Source of the DNA: Thermoguttaceae bacterium
GTDB taxonomy: Bacteria; Planctomycetota; Planctomycetia; Pirellulales; Thermoguttaceae
DNA length: 45,687 nt
Direction: 5' to 3'
NCBI GenBank assembly: GCA_025062105.1
Contig: JANXAQ010000006.1
Location: 1 to 45,687 of the forward strand
In this document: piece by piece, positions 1-10,026 of the stretch
How positions within the stretch are numbered: position 1 is the first letter of the stretch
Layout: every line of letters begins with the position of its first letter
The notes under the pieces: model-generated
The model's input: only the letters and a program-made list of their open reading frames with translations
The model's database searches: none
What the model was told of the DNA's origin: nothing
Translations under genes and position numbers: made by a program

Positions 1-294
<294 letters not shown>

Positions 295-2303
295 CCAAGT
301 TCCTTTGGCAAATCCGCCGGAGGACCCACGATACCTGGAAGGCAAACCTAGGCCCTCCAGCTGGAATTGCCCACAGGAACCCCTCGTTAGGACGGCTCCC
401 GGTAGAAAGAGCGAAACCTGAAACCAGGACTAAGTGCTCCTCTCCACCCTGGAAACCGCCCCGATTTTCCTTTTGTTTAATTATATTCTAAGAAACACCA
501 AAGTGTTCAAGGTTTTTTTGGGAGGGATTCTCCAGGATTTTTAGTAAGTATGGGTAGTATGGGTCAAGGGAAGGTTTTCTAAAATAATTCACCCCTGTAT
601 CCTCTTTGTTTCTGGGGACTACGCCTCTTCTGTACTTCCCAGAGGAGCAGGAAAAGCGGTAAACCAAACCAGGCAATTGGATCCCTATTTTGGGGGAAAA
701 TAACCCACTACATCGGCTAAACCCAGGCTGAGTTCCTCGTTTTCCTGAAAGGTTACCTTTTCCCAATTCCTCGACAAAAAGAGGAAAGAGGAATAGTAGC
801 TTCCCTAGGGAGCATTTCGTAGGATTGGGGGAAAATACTCGTAAAATTCAAAATTGAAGTTCTGTTTTATGTACGTTGGAAGAATCGGCTTTTATCGAGG
901 ATAGGGAGATAGGTGTTGAGTATTGGGATACATCAGCCGAGGGCAGCTACACCCTCGAAACCTACTATTGGAGAAAATAAGCCTGGATTCTGGAGGTTTT
1001 GTCTATTTTTTCCATTCTCTCCAAATTCACATGGCTCCTTTATTGGCTGAATAGATTTTATTGGCCGAATAAGGTTATATCTTCACCTTGAGTGGCTGAG
1101 TCCGAAAAATCTGTCCCCAAGCAGCACAAACGTTTCTTCCAACTCTTGAAAGACCTTTTTTAGTTTTACGCTGTGTAGTTTTCTCGCTTAGGGGGTCTGG
1201 TTAGTTTATTTCTTCCTCTGGAGAGCTCTGGCAACCAACAGCTCCAGCAAATCTTCTACTGCTAAACCTGCCCTTCTCATCCCCAGCTTCGGGATTTTAA
1301 AGCAGAGGATTTTTCTTCAACAGAAAGTTCCCCCAGCCCTATAATGGAAAACCTTTTATACTTTGGGAGATTGGATCCGGATTTTGATAGAACTTTACTT
1401 ATTATAGAGCATTCGTTGGCTGGCTGAAAAGGGTTCCTTTTAGGCGGATGCGCCAGAGATTCTATGCAATTGGGTAAGATGGATAATATAGGCAAAATAA
1501 TGCTACCCCTCCTCGAAAAACCAGCTTTGCAAATCACCTACCTCTTCCGGATCATGCAGAGCTAAACTCCCTCCCAACAGTTATTGGAGCCTTGAATCTG
1601 CAATAGGGAGTTTTTTCTTCCCGAAGATGCTAGTCGGATGGTTACGGACAGGTGTTTGTCTATGTTCTCTAGATCTCCTAGATTGACTACAAAAATGCAG
1701 TTCCTCTTTTTTGGCAGAGTAGCTCATAGTTGAGGGAACCGTTAACAAAAGTTAGAACAACGATCCGAAACCTTTCCGGCCAGTTTTTAGAGTGATTTTT
1801 TCTCTGGCTTTCCTGAGCACCGAGAGGCAAACATCGGGCTAAAAGGCCCTGAAATCACTCTTTCGCGGTATATAAACACCTCTTAATGAAACGTAGCGTC
1901 TCTACAAAATGTAACGACACAGAACCGGTGGGTCTATTTTGTGGGTCATAAGGGGAGAAGGTAGCTCATTTTGTGAGGAGGCTCTTAACTTATGATGTGA
2001 TATTTAGGCCCAATGTAAGGACCACGGTATTCTGTCCTTCCTTTAGCCCGGTTCTAGATAAGCGGCACCTGCCTTGCCCAGGGGTTGCCTAATCCAGCTG
2101 AACCAGCCAACCGTTTTAGCTCGACTTTTGCCATTTTTGGCCTCGGGTGGGAAGAAATCGGGTGGGAAGAAAAAAGATGCTCAACTGGTGGGAGCTGTTG
2201 GAGTTAAGAAATTGGGTGCCGGGAGAGAGATCGCCGTAGATCTTGGAGCCGAAAGCAGTTAGGAAAATTTGCAAAAGTGGCGTTTAGGGGCGGAGCGGTT
2301 GGT
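295..2303. other. Two-kilobase gene-free stretch
   Basis: No frame here has a convincing start, ribosome binding site or recognisable protein; the short open frames read as random, low-similarity peptides. The stretch is more AT-rich than its coding neighbours. It holds one solo element-D end (CTCGACTTTTGCCATTTTT, 2120-2138) and a small direct repeat around 1042-1072 (ATTGGCTGAATA/ATTGGCCGAATA). I see no RNA gene. It may be a decayed gene or a remnant of an element integrated next to the tRNA. Confidence 0.5.
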
Positions 2304-3164
2304 TTAGGCAAAGTACCGGACTGCATTTTTAAACAGCCTTAGTCCATCGCCTTCGGCGGCAGGGGGCCGGAAGCAACTGGGGGAGGACTCTGGTGAAGGA
2401 CAATGCGCAGACAGGCCTTCCAGCCGGGCAGAGAGCCGACGAGTCCAGTGGGGATGATGGGTCGGGTCGATATGGCGTTCTGGGTGAGGCATAAGTCCTA
2501 AGATACGGCCGGTGCTGTCGCACAGGCCTGCTACATTGGCTTGGGAACCGTTGGGATTTTCTGGATAGGGGATTAGTTGGGATTCTACCCGAAGCGGTCC
2601 AGTAAGCCGGGCGTAGCGGAGCACTAACAGGCCGGCTGATTCAAGGGCTTGCAATGTGGCGATGTCTCGAGCCACGAATTTTCCCTCCGCATGCGCTACC
2701 GGCAGATAAAGTTCTTGGATGCCTTCCAAAAACACACAGGGCCTACCGGTAACGGCCAGTCGAACCCACCGATCCTCAAATCGGCGAGAATCGTTCCAGG
2801 TGAGCGTTGCCTGGGCTAGACCCTCTTGAGTTGGGGGCAAAAGCACATCGGATTTCACTAACACCTGGAAGCCGTTACAAATCCCCAGAATCAGTTTACC
2901 GCTTTCGACGAACTCCCGGAGCAGATCGGCTAGATGCAGCCGGATTTGGTTGGCCAGGATTCGGCCGGCTGCGATGTCATCGCCGTAGCTAAATCCGCCG
3001 GGGATACAGAAGATTTGATAGGTCCGGCACAACTGGGGGTTTTCCAGGAGGCGAAACACATGGAGCCGCTCGGCCTTGGCCCCGGCCTTTTCAAACGCAA
3101 AAGCGGTTTCCACATCGCAATTGGTGCCTGGAGCCCGTAGGATCAACACGCGTGGCAGTGCCAT
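2304..3164 (-). CDS. purQ: Phosphoribosylformylglycinamidine synthase subunit PurQ (glutaminase)
   Basis: Class I glutamine amidotransferase that supplies ammonia to PurL for conversion of FGAR to FGAM in purine synthesis. The N-terminus (VLILRAPGTNCDVETA) and the nucleophile loop GICNGFQVLVKSD, with its catalytic Cys, are typical of PurQ; a His-Pro-Glu-Arg near the C-terminus (LMPHPERHIDP) fits the catalytic His/Glu. About 286 residues, slightly longer than small PurQ (about 225-230), as in some planctomycetes. The ATG at 3164 was chosen; a TTG two codons upstream (3170) sits closer to the AGGAG at about 3175-3179, so the start could be there. Last gene of the tyrA-purL-purQ run, 33 bp after purL. 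Confidence 0.93.
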   Translation of the reverse strand: MALPRVLILRAPGTNCDVETAFAFEKAGAKAERLHVFRLLENPQLCRTYQIFCIPGGFSYGDDIAAGRILANQIRLHLADLLREFVESGKLILGICNGFQVLVKSDVLLPPTQEGLAQATLTWNDSRRFEDRWVRLAVTGRPCVFLEGIQELYLPVAHAEGKFVARDIATLQALESAGLLVLRYARLTGPLRVESQLIPYPENPNGSQANVAGLCDSTGRILGLMPHPERHIDPTHHPHWTRRLSARLEGLSAHCPSPESSPSCFRPPAAEGDGLRLFKNAVRYFA

Positions 3165-3197
3165 CGGCAAGACGACTCCTTTGGATGTTGGATCCTC

Positions 3198-6100
3198 CTA
3201 CCAATCCAGCGGCTGGAGCCAGGCCTGTTTAAGGCTGGTCAGGTCGCTTTGTACTACCGCCCGGCCTTGCCAGGTGATTTCCAGGATCGGCTCGGAGGTA
3301 ACTTCGCCAACCCGGGCAAACGGTATATCCGCCAGAAGGTGTTCAAAGTCTCCGGCCGCTTCGGGTCGAACTTCGCACAAAAATCGGCTGTTCGATTCGC
3401 TAAATAGCAGTACCATCGGTTCCTGAAGCGTTTCGGGTCGAGGCATCCCATCCAGGGCCAATCGGGCGCCCAGATCGCCGGCAAAGGCCATTTCAGCGGC
3501 AGCCACGGCCAAGCCGCCTTCGCTCAGGTCATGACAAGCTCGGACTAACCCCTGGTGGATTGCCTGATGGAGGCGATGGAAAATGGTGCCTGCCAGCTGG
3601 GGGTTGACCCTGGGGACTTGGCCGCCAGAAATCCCTTCGACCAGTCCCCAATGGGAGCCGCCCATTTCTTCCTCGGTCCAGCCGACGAGATACACGAAGT
3701 TGCCTGACTCTTTAAGGTCCATGCTTACACAGCGGCGAACGTCCTCCACCTGGCCTAGGGCGCTAATGAGCAAAGTGGGGGGTATGGCAATCGGTTCGCC
3801 CCGCTCCGGCCGAAACTCGTTGTTCAGGCTATCTTTCCCGCTAATGAAGGGCATTTGTAAGGCGGTGGCTACGTCGTAGCAGGCAATGGCTGCCCGGACC
3901 AAGGAACCAAGAGTTTCCGGCCGGTCCGTATTGCCCCAGCAGAAATTATCTAGCAGGGCGATGCGTCGAGGATCGGCACCAACGGCCACGCAGTTCCGGA
4001 CTGCTTCGTCGATGGCGCTGGCGGCCATGTGGTAAGTGTCTAGGTCACCGTAGCGGGGATTCATGCCGCAGGCAATCACCAGGCCGCGGTAACTGCTGAG
4101 CACAGGTCGGAGCACCGCGGCATCGCTGGGGCCATCGTTCCAGCGGCCTACAAGGGGTTTAATCACGCTGCCGCCCTGGACCTCATGGTCGTATTGGCGG
4201 ATGACCCAATGTTTGCTGCAGACGTTGAGCGAACCGAGGATTTTCAGCAGCACCTCAGAGGGGTTGGATTTTCGGTAGGCTTCTGGGGGTATGGGAGTCG
4301 AGGGCTGGGGAAAATAGACGGCCTGTCGGGTCAGCCGAGGCCGACCCCGGTGCAAAAACTCCATATCCAAATCTGCCACTAGATGGCCTTGGTAGCGGAG
4401 GGTTAGTCGGCCGGTGGGCACGAATTGACCGATGACCGTTGCTTCGACGCCTTCGGATCGGCACAGTTCTTCCAATTCATCCCATTTGTCGGGCGGCACA
4501 CTGAGGACCATCCGTTCTTGGGCCTCGGAGATCCAGATTTCGGTATAGGAGAGGCCTTCGTATTTGAGTGGGGCTCGTTCTAGCCAGACTTCGGCGCCGA
4601 TATGTCGGCCCATTTCTCCTACGGCACTAGAAAAGCCGCCCGCCCCACAGTCGGTAATCGCATGGTACAGACCACGGTCTCGAGCTTCCAACAGGACATC
4701 CAAGAGCATTTTTTCGGTAATAGGGTTACCAATCTGTACCGCTCCGCCGGAAAGCAGTTCACTTTGATGGGTGAGTTCTGCGGAGCTGAAGGTTGCTCCG
4801 TGGATGCCATCTCGACCGGTCCGGCCGCCAACGGCCACGATCAAATCGCCGGGCTTCGGCTCTTTGTGGGCTTTGTCCTTGGGTAAAAGCCCAACGGTGC
4901 CGCAGTAAACCAGGGGATTGCCGAGATAGCGGCGATCGAAGTAAATGGCACCGTTGACTGTAGGAATACCCATTCGGTTGCCGTAGTCCCGTACCCCAGC
5001 CACCACGCCTTTGAACACCCGCCGGGGGTGGAGCACGCCACGGGGAATTTCTGCCATTGGGGTATCCGGCGGGGCAAAACAGAACACATCGGTATTGCAG
5101 ATCGGTTTGGCGCCCAGACCGGTACCCAATGGGTCCCGGATCACGCCGCCAATGCCGGTATTGGCCCCGCCATATGGTTCCAAAGCGGAGGGGTGATTAT
5201 GGGTTTCTACCTTAAAGACCACATGATACTGCTCATCGAACTGGACCACGCCCGCATTATCTTCAAATACGCTGACACACCAATCGGCCGAACCCAATCG
5301 GCGGCGCACCTGGTCAGTGGCCGCAAAAATCGTCTCCCGAAGCATGTTTTCAAAGGTGCGCTGGCCATCCGGATCTTGGTAGATAATACGCCCGGTCAGT
5401 GTCTTATGGCTGCAATGTTCGCTCCAAGTCTGGGCCAAGGTTTCCAGTTCAGCGTCCGTGGGGTCTCGTCCCAGCTGTTGGAAGTAATCCCGAATGGCCC
5501 GCATTTCGGGAAGCGAAAGGAATAACTGTCCTTCTCGGCTTAGCCGTTCCAATTCAGCGTCGTTCATCTGGCGGATCGGCACAGTAATAAGGCGGAACTG
5601 GTACGGCTGGCCAATCTCCAGTCGTTCCAGTCGAAGCGGGCCTAAGACAACCTGTTCGATGGCGTCGTTGGCTAATAATTTCGTACACAGGAGGTCTAAT
5701 TGGCCGTCTGTCAGGGGACTGGTCCAGTATTTTTTCAAGGTGCGCACGGCTTCTACCTGGATGCCCAAGTCTCGGATGGCGGCTAGGGTGCTTTGGGCCA
5801 CTGGGTCCATCACGCCCGGCTTGGGCAATACATGTATCAGCCGAGACCGGGGGATTTCTCCTTCTCCGACAAACGACGGCAGCACCGAGCTGTCCGCCGC
5901 TCCAACCGGCAGTGCTGAGTTCTGGGCCGGAGTGGGGGAGCGGGAATCCTCTGGTTGGGGTAACTTTTGGTGTGTGGACTGCCAACCTGACAGAGGTTTC
6001 CCTTCACCCGGCTCAGTTTGAGCGGAGCCTCCCTCTCTTGAACAGGAGGCAGGGACCATTGGTTGCTCCTCCCCCGGCTTGGTTTGGGCTGGGCCACTTT

Positions 6101-6611
6101 CTTCCGCAGAGAAAAGAGGAGGCATTGGTTTCTCCCCACCTGGCTTATCTCCAGGCACATCCTCGTGCCCCGAACAAGATACAGGGGCGAGATGGCCGGG
6201 TTGCTGAGGGGCAGAGGACGGCTTAGCCGAGGAGGAAAATGCCGTGGCGGACAAAGGAGGCTGCATGGTGTCGGCCAATTCGCCTTCTGGGGGGAGCAAT
6301 GCGGCTTCTTCATTCTTCGGGCTTTTCTCCTGGCTTTTCTGTTTTTTGCCATCGGCGCCACCGGCCGGCGGGGTTAACAAAACGGGATCGCCTACGGGGG
6401 CGGCTACCCATTGTTCGACCACGCTATCGGCCAAAAGCTCCTGGGCGATTCGCTGGATTTGGGGCAGCTGTAGGGCGCCTTGGATCAAGTAGCCGACGGC
6501 CGCCCGGATCTCCAGGCCCACCAACCCTAAGTCTGCGGCATCGGCCGCCAGGCGTCGACCTACCAGGTCCGGTTGGCCTTCCGCCGGATGAATATCAACC
6601 TCCCAAAGCAT
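3198..6611 (-). CDS. purL: FGAM synthase PurL with two N-terminal PurS-like domains
   Basis: Catalytic subunit of formylglycinamidine ribonucleotide synthase (cytosolic, fourth step of purine synthesis). 1137 residues. Residues about 1-78 look like a PurS domain; 79-255 are a Pro/Glu/Ser-rich linker; 256-340 form a second PurS-like domain ([17 protein letters not shown]); 350-1137 are the PurL core with SEHCSHK (397-403), [30 protein letters not shown] and [15 protein letters not shown]. The linker holds about 22-residue repeats beginning [18 protein letters not shown] and TEPGEGKPL. Small PurL normally works with a separate PurS dimer and PurQ; here the two PurS units are fused in cis while PurQ stays separate. 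That is intermediate between the small and the large single-chain enzymes. Upstream tyrA ends 66 bp before the start. Confidence 0.95.
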   Translation of the reverse strand: MLWEVDIHPAEGQPDLVGRRLAADAADLGLVGLEIRAAVGYLIQGALQLPQIQRIAQELLADSVVEQWVAAPVGDPVLLTPPAGGADGKKQKSQEKSPKNEEAALLPPEGELADTMQPPLSATAFSSSAKPSSAPQQPGHLAPVSCSGHEDVPGDKPGGEKPMPPLFSAEESGPAQTKPGEEQPMVPASCSREGGSAQTEPGEGKPLSGWQSTHQKLPQPEDSRSPTPAQNSALPVGAADSSVLPSFVGEGEIPRSRLIHVLPKPGVMDPVAQSTLAAIRDLGIQVEAVRTLKKYWTSPLTDGQLDLLCTKLLANDAIEQVVLGPLRLERLEIGQPYQFRLITVPIRQMNDAELERLSREGQLFLSLPEMRAIRDYFQQLGRDPTDAELETLAQTWSEHCSHKTLTGRIIYQDPDGQRTFENMLRETIFAATDQVRRRLGSADWCVSVFEDNAGVVQFDEQYHVVFKVETHNHPSALEPYGGANTGIGGVIRDPLGTGLGAKPICNTDVFCFAPPDTPMAEIPRGVLHPRRVFKGVVAGVRDYGNRMGIPTVNGAIYFDRRYLGNPLVYCGTVGLLPKDKAHKEPKPGDLIVAVGGRTGRDGIHGATFSSAELTHQSELLSGGAVQIGNPITEKMLLDVLLEARDRGLYHAITDCGAGGFSSAVGEMGRHIGAEVWLERAPLKYEGLSYTEIWISEAQERMVLSVPPDKWDELEELCRSEGVEATVIGQFVPTGRLTLRYQGHLVADLDMEFLHRGRPRLTRQAVYFPQPSTPIPPEAYRKSNPSEVLLKILGSLNVCSKHWVIRQYDHEVQGGSVIKPLVGRWNDGPSDAAVLRPVLSSYRGLVIACGMNPRYGDLDTYHMAASAIDEAVRNCVAVGADPRRIALLDNFCWGNTDRPETLGSLVRAAIACYDVATALQMPFISGKDSLNNEFRPERGEPIAIPPTLLISALGQVEDVRRCVSMDLKESGNFVYLVGWTEEEMGGSHWGLVEGISGGQVPRVNPQLAGTIFHRLHQAIHQGLVRACHDLSEGGLAVAAAEMAFAGDLGARLALDGMPRPETLQEPMVLLFSESNSRFLCEVRPEAAGDFEHLLADIPFARVGEVTSEPILEITWQGRAVVQSDLTSLKQAWLQPLDW
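5996..6200 (-). repeat. Tandem 66-bp repeats inside purL, related to a dispersed intergenic repeat
   Basis: The PurL linker DNA contains roughly three units of about 66 bp. Read on the plus strand, one unit begins TTCCCTTCACCCGGCT and after 14 bp continues CCTCCCTCTC. The spacer copy at 21886-21940 has TTCCCCTCACCCGGCT, then the same 14-bp spacing, then CCTCCCTCTC. The next purL unit also shares CCCGGCTTGG and TTCCGCAGAG with the spacer copy at matching spacing. The units stay in frame (22 codons), giving the Lys-Pro-Gly-Glu repeats of the protein linker. Confidence 0.7.
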
Positions 6612-6677
6612 GGTTGGCCCCTCTAGGTGAGTAGATGTGGGTTATAGAGCTGGCTTGTACCAATCTGGAAAGCGAGC

Positions 6678-7523
6678 CTAATTTCCCAAGGCATCCCGGT
6701 TTGTTTTGCCCACTTCGAGGATCTGTTGGATGAGTGATTCATTGGCTTGTAGGAGGGCGGTTTGCAGCTGGGTGAGCCGGTGGATGAATCCCTCCAGAGC
6801 CTTGGCCAAATTGGCTCGGTTTTGCATAAAGATCTGCGTCCATAAAGCTGGATCGCCCGCAGCGATGCGGGTAGTATCCAGCAGGCCTGCGCCGGAAAAT
6901 CGAAAGAGCCGTTCTGGCACCATACCAACCAACACTGCTGCAGCCGCATGAGGCAGATGGCTGGTCAGGGCCAGGGCCTGATCGTGTTCCTCGGGTGGCA
7001 TCTGCACTACCACGGCTCCCAAACTGTTCCAGAATTTCTCCAAGGTGTCGAAATCTTCTGCCCGGGTGTTTTTGGTGGGTGTGAGCACTACGACCCGGCC
7101 ATCAAACAAGTCGGCCCGAGCATGGGAAGGACCGGTTTTTTCGCCGCCGGCCAAGGGATGGCCACCCAGGAATCGACAGTTTCTAGGTAAGCCTTCATCC
7201 AAGGCAGCCACGATCTGCGCTTTGGTGCTTCCGACGTCCGTAATCAAGGTACCTGGCGGCGCATGGGCCGCTGCCGTTCGGACATCCTCCACAATCCGGC
7301 CCACCGGCGTGCAGACGATAACCAGCTCGGCCTCAGCCACCCCTTTCGCCAGGTCAATCGTTGTCGTAGTAACCGCCCCAGCTTGCCGGGCGATCCGCAG
7401 GCTGGATTGCCGACGCCCTATCCCCACCACACAGTCCGCTAACCCCCGCTGCCGCACCGCTAAACCCACCGATCCGCCTATCAAACCCACCCCCACAATA
7501 GCAATCGTATTGAAATGCTTCAT
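6678..7523 (-). CDS. tyrA: Prephenate/arogenate dehydrogenase (TyrA type)
   Basis: NAD(P)-dependent oxidative decarboxylation of prephenate (or arogenate) in tyrosine synthesis. The N-terminus is a Rossmann fold with IAIVGVGLIGGSVGLA, followed by VIVCTPVGRIVEDV, TDVGSTKAQI and the substrate motif GGHPLAGGEKTG, then the helical dimerisation domain. About 281 residues, usual for a stand-alone TyrA without chorismate mutase or ACT domain. The ATG at 7523 gives a normal short N-terminus; a GTG four codons upstream (7535) is an alternative and neither has a strong ribosome binding site. First gene of the minus-strand run with purL and purQ. Confidence 0.92.
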   Translation of the reverse strand: MKHFNTIAIVGVGLIGGSVGLAVRQRGLADCVVGIGRRQSSLRIARQAGAVTTTTIDLAKGVAEAELVIVCTPVGRIVEDVRTAAAHAPPGTLITDVGSTKAQIVAALDEGLPRNCRFLGGHPLAGGEKTGPSHARADLFDGRVVVLTPTKNTRAEDFDTLEKFWNSLGAVVVQMPPEEHDQALALTSHLPHAAAAVLVGMVPERLFRFSGAGLLDTTRIAAGDPALWTQIFMQNRANLAKALEGFIHRLTQLQTALLQANESLIQQILEVGKTNRDALGN

Positions 7524-7634
7524 GGTAGCTAGCACTTTCTGAACAAAATGCAGAATTTTGGAAGCATTCTATCTCAAATTTACTCATAAGAGTAGCGGCC
7601 CTAGCCGACCACAAAACGCACTCCCCACCCCATC

Positions 7635-7736
7635 CATTGGTATCTACACACCTTTCCGGACACGCAATAGGTGGGGTGATCCGGCTGGCGAGCTCCCAAC
7701 ATCTTGTAGAGAAAACCGCTTATGTAGATACCAATG
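7635..7736. mobile_element. Element E copy 1 (MITE-like, 102 bp)
   Basis: Perfect 14-bp terminal inverted repeats CATTGGTATCTACA and TGTAGATACCAATG bound a 102-bp non-coding unit. A second copy lies at 38809-38916, sharing the right end almost base for base (GAGAAAGCCGTTATGTAGAT there, GAGAAAACCGCTTATGTAGA here). No transposase is encoded. Confidence 0.7.
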
Positions 7737-7743
7737 CCACCCT

Positions 7744-7967
7744 ATCAGCCCCCTGGGTAGTATATGTCTGCCCCCCGCCGCCAGGAGGACTACGTCGCTG
7801 CCGTCTCAAAGAGCAAGCCAAATGTCCGCTTTATACCAATCGGAAGTTCTGAGATACCGTCTGGGTTTGCCAAAAGTGAGGACGTCCCCCCATCAGCCCA
7901 CTGGATAGTAGATGTCTGGCCACCCCGCCGCCAGGAGGACTACGTGGCTGCCGTCTCAAAGACCAAG
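7744..7967. repeat. Direct repeat, two 74-76 bp copies
   Basis: ATCAGCCC..CTGG.TAGTA.ATGTCTG followed by CCGCCGCCAGGAGGACTACG and GCTGCCGTCTCAAAGA occurs at 7744-7817 and 7892-7967, differing by a few substitutions and a 2-bp indel. The 74 bp between the copies is not repeated. Origin unknown. Confidence 0.7.
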
Positions 7968-8544
7968 AGCTCAATGTGCTGGCTGCTTTGGGCAGCAAGC
8001 TAACCGTCTCGGACGTACCTCTGAAAGAGCAAAAATCCGATTCACCTACCGTGACTATCCTTTCCATCAAGCAGAGAAGTTCTCTTCCCGATTGTGGTTT
8101 TGGGAATTCGCCAAAGTCGGAGGGAATGCATGGTCGGGCAGTAGCGGGGGTAGTCCGTTTCTTCTAGGGCGGTTCTTCTAGGGCGGAAAGGGCGCTAGGG
8201 GGCGAGCCTCCGTCGGCAGTAGGGCAACAGAGGTGGGGAAAGCCTGTTCAGGCAGCAATCTGAGGCTGATTTTTACGGGTACTTGGGGGGATTTGGGGCA
8301 CATTGGGAAATCCCCTGCCTCGTCAAACTGGCCTCTAAAGGAACAAGGTCCTACGGATTGCAAACTCTAGACGGGATGACTCTCTGGGAAGAGTAGGGGC
8401 TATATCTGGCAGTATCGGTAGGATGTGTGCAAAGCTAGGTGTAGGAAGTGGGAATATTCTGCCTGGATTCTCTATCTTTCCCGATTAACCTAATTCAGCT
8501 CCAAACCCTCTGGCTTGTTCGGTTGACAAACCAGATTTGTCAGT

Positions 8545-10026
8545 TCACAACAGCGGACTAAGCAGTTTGGCAAAATGCACCTTCAATCCACGTAGGGAAA
8601 TCGGTTTGGGCCAATCGTCAGCAGTGGCAGGCCGGGATTGCTGCCAGTAATATTGTTGCAGGCGATACAATTCTCCCACGGCCGCCGGGCTATGCAACAG
8701 TAAGTTTAATTCGAAGTTCAGCTCGAAGGAGCGGATATCGTAATTGGCCGAGCCAAACATCGCCAGCCGATCGTCGATGGTAAGGGTTTTGGAGTGTAAC
8801 AAGCCGGGTTGGTAGAAATACACTTCGGCCCCAAAGCGGTGGAGATATTCCAGATAGAACATTCCGGCGGCATCCACTAGGGGATGATCGGTCCAGCGGG
8901 GTACAACCAGCAGAACCCGGACGCCGCCTTGGGCTGCTATGCGAAGGGCGACCAGCATCGCATCATCCGGCACAAAATAGGGGCAGGTGATTACTATTTG
9001 TTTTTCGGCCATAAAAAGCGTCCGAGCGACTAGGTCCTGAAATTGCTCGGTAGGTAAGTCCGGCCCTGTGGGCACCACCTGAATCATCACCTCGCCAGTA
9101 GGTTCCAGGCAGGGAAACAGTCCGGTACTTTCCAACAGTTGGCCGGTCTCGTGAAACCAATCCTCCAGAAAAACGGTTTGCAATTGCCAGACGACCGGTC
9201 CGGTCAGTCGGGCCATGATATCGTGCCAAGGCCCCCCGCGGCGATGCCCATAAGTAGGCTCGATGATATTTTGCGAACCCGTATAGGCTATGCGCCCGTC
9301 TATGATAGCCAGTTTGCGATGGTTGCGGATGTCCAACCGTGCAAAAGGCAATCGCCACAAGGTGGCCGGCAGAGCCGGGTAAACTTCGATCCCCTCCGTT
9401 TGCAGCCAACGGGCTAGGCGTCGGAAAAACTTTCGGGAACCAATAGCATCGGCCAGCAGTCGGCAAATAACCCCCCGCTGCCGAGCCCGGATCAAGGCCT
9501 CACCTACCTGTCGGCCCACCCAATCATCTCCGTAAATATAAAACAATAGATGCACATGATCCTGCGCTTGGTCGATGTCGGCCACCAGTTGCTCGATGGC
9601 CCGATCCGGATCGATAAAAAATTCGATGGCATTGCCCCGGACCACAGGCAACTGCTCTAGCTGTTGGCTTAGTTTCAAGAGCATGGCCTCCGACGGTGAA
9701 CCCGCTTCGCTGGGTACTGCTCCAGGCCCAAGTTCCGGATATTCACTGCTGGCAAACTCTCCACGCCTGCGCCGCCGCAGCGCCAACCGCCGTCGACCTA
9801 ACCGTATCTCTCCCAAAAGCAAATACAAAACCAGCCCAATCCAAGGCTCAAAAAAGATAATTGCTAACCAGGCCAACGCTGCCGGCGGCTTCTGCTTGCG
9901 AATCACAATGACTAGCAACATCACCAGCCGAATCACCCATTCGCTGATCAGAACTAACTTGGTCCAAAATAATAGACTCATCGGCTTCCAGATCCTATAA
10001 GAGGATTCGGCAAAATCGTTAGGCAT
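8545..10026 (-). CDS. cls: Cardiolipin synthase, phospholipase-D superfamily
   Basis: Makes cardiolipin from phosphatidylglycerol at the cytoplasmic membrane. 493 residues, usual for bacterial ClsA/B types. Two hydrophobic segments lie at the N-terminus (residues about 17-45 and 50-75, including WLAIIFFEPWIGLVLYLLLG), followed by two PLD catalytic HxKxxxxD motifs: NHRKLAIIDGRIAYTGSQN and HSKTLTIDDRLAMFGSANYD. The ATG at 10026 lacks a clear ribosome binding site; an internal ATG at 9981 (MSLLFWTKLVL), right before the first membrane segment, is a possible alternative start. Stands alone, with long spacers on both sides. Confidence 0.93.
   Translation of the reverse strand: MPNDFAESSYRIWKPMSLLFWTKLVLISEWVIRLVMLLVIVIRKQKPPAALAWLAIIFFEPWIGLVLYLLLGEIRLGRRRLALRRRRRGEFASSEYPELGPGAVPSEAGSPSEAMLLKLSQQLEQLPVVRGNAIEFFIDPDRAIEQLVADIDQAQDHVHLLFYIYGDDWVGRQVGEALIRARQRGVICRLLADAIGSRKFFRRLARWLQTEGIEVYPALPATLWRLPFARLDIRNHRKLAIIDGRIAYTGSQNIIEPTYGHRRGGPWHDIMARLTGPVVWQLQTVFLEDWFHETGQLLESTGLFPCLEPTGEVMIQVVPTGPDLPTEQFQDLVARTLFMAEKQIVITCPYFVPDDAMLVALRIAAQGGVRVLLVVPRWTDHPLVDAAGMFYLEYLHRFGAEVYFYQPGLLHSKTLTIDDRLAMFGSANYDIRSFELNFELNLLLHSPAAVGELYRLQQYYWQQSRPATADDWPKPISLRGLKVHFAKLLSPLL

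Larger units (their letters stand above)
7536..8544. other. Repeat-bearing spacer between tyrA and the cardiolipin synthase gene
   Basis: About 1 kb without a credible gene. It holds an element-E copy (7635-7736) and a 74-bp direct repeat (7744-7817 and 7892-7967). The remainder, about 7970-8540, shows nothing I recognise. Short open frames here that read PRRQEDYVAAVSK twice do so only because the DNA is duplicated. Confidence 0.55.

Noticed and set aside
488..1537. Minus-strand open frames at 488-766 and 1277-1537
   Set aside because: No ribosome binding site, no recognisable motif, and composition unlike the neighbouring genes.
7764..8003. Frame reading PRRQEDYVAAVSK twice
   Set aside because: The peptide repeat is a by-product of the 74-bp DNA repeat; start codons are in different frames in the two copies.
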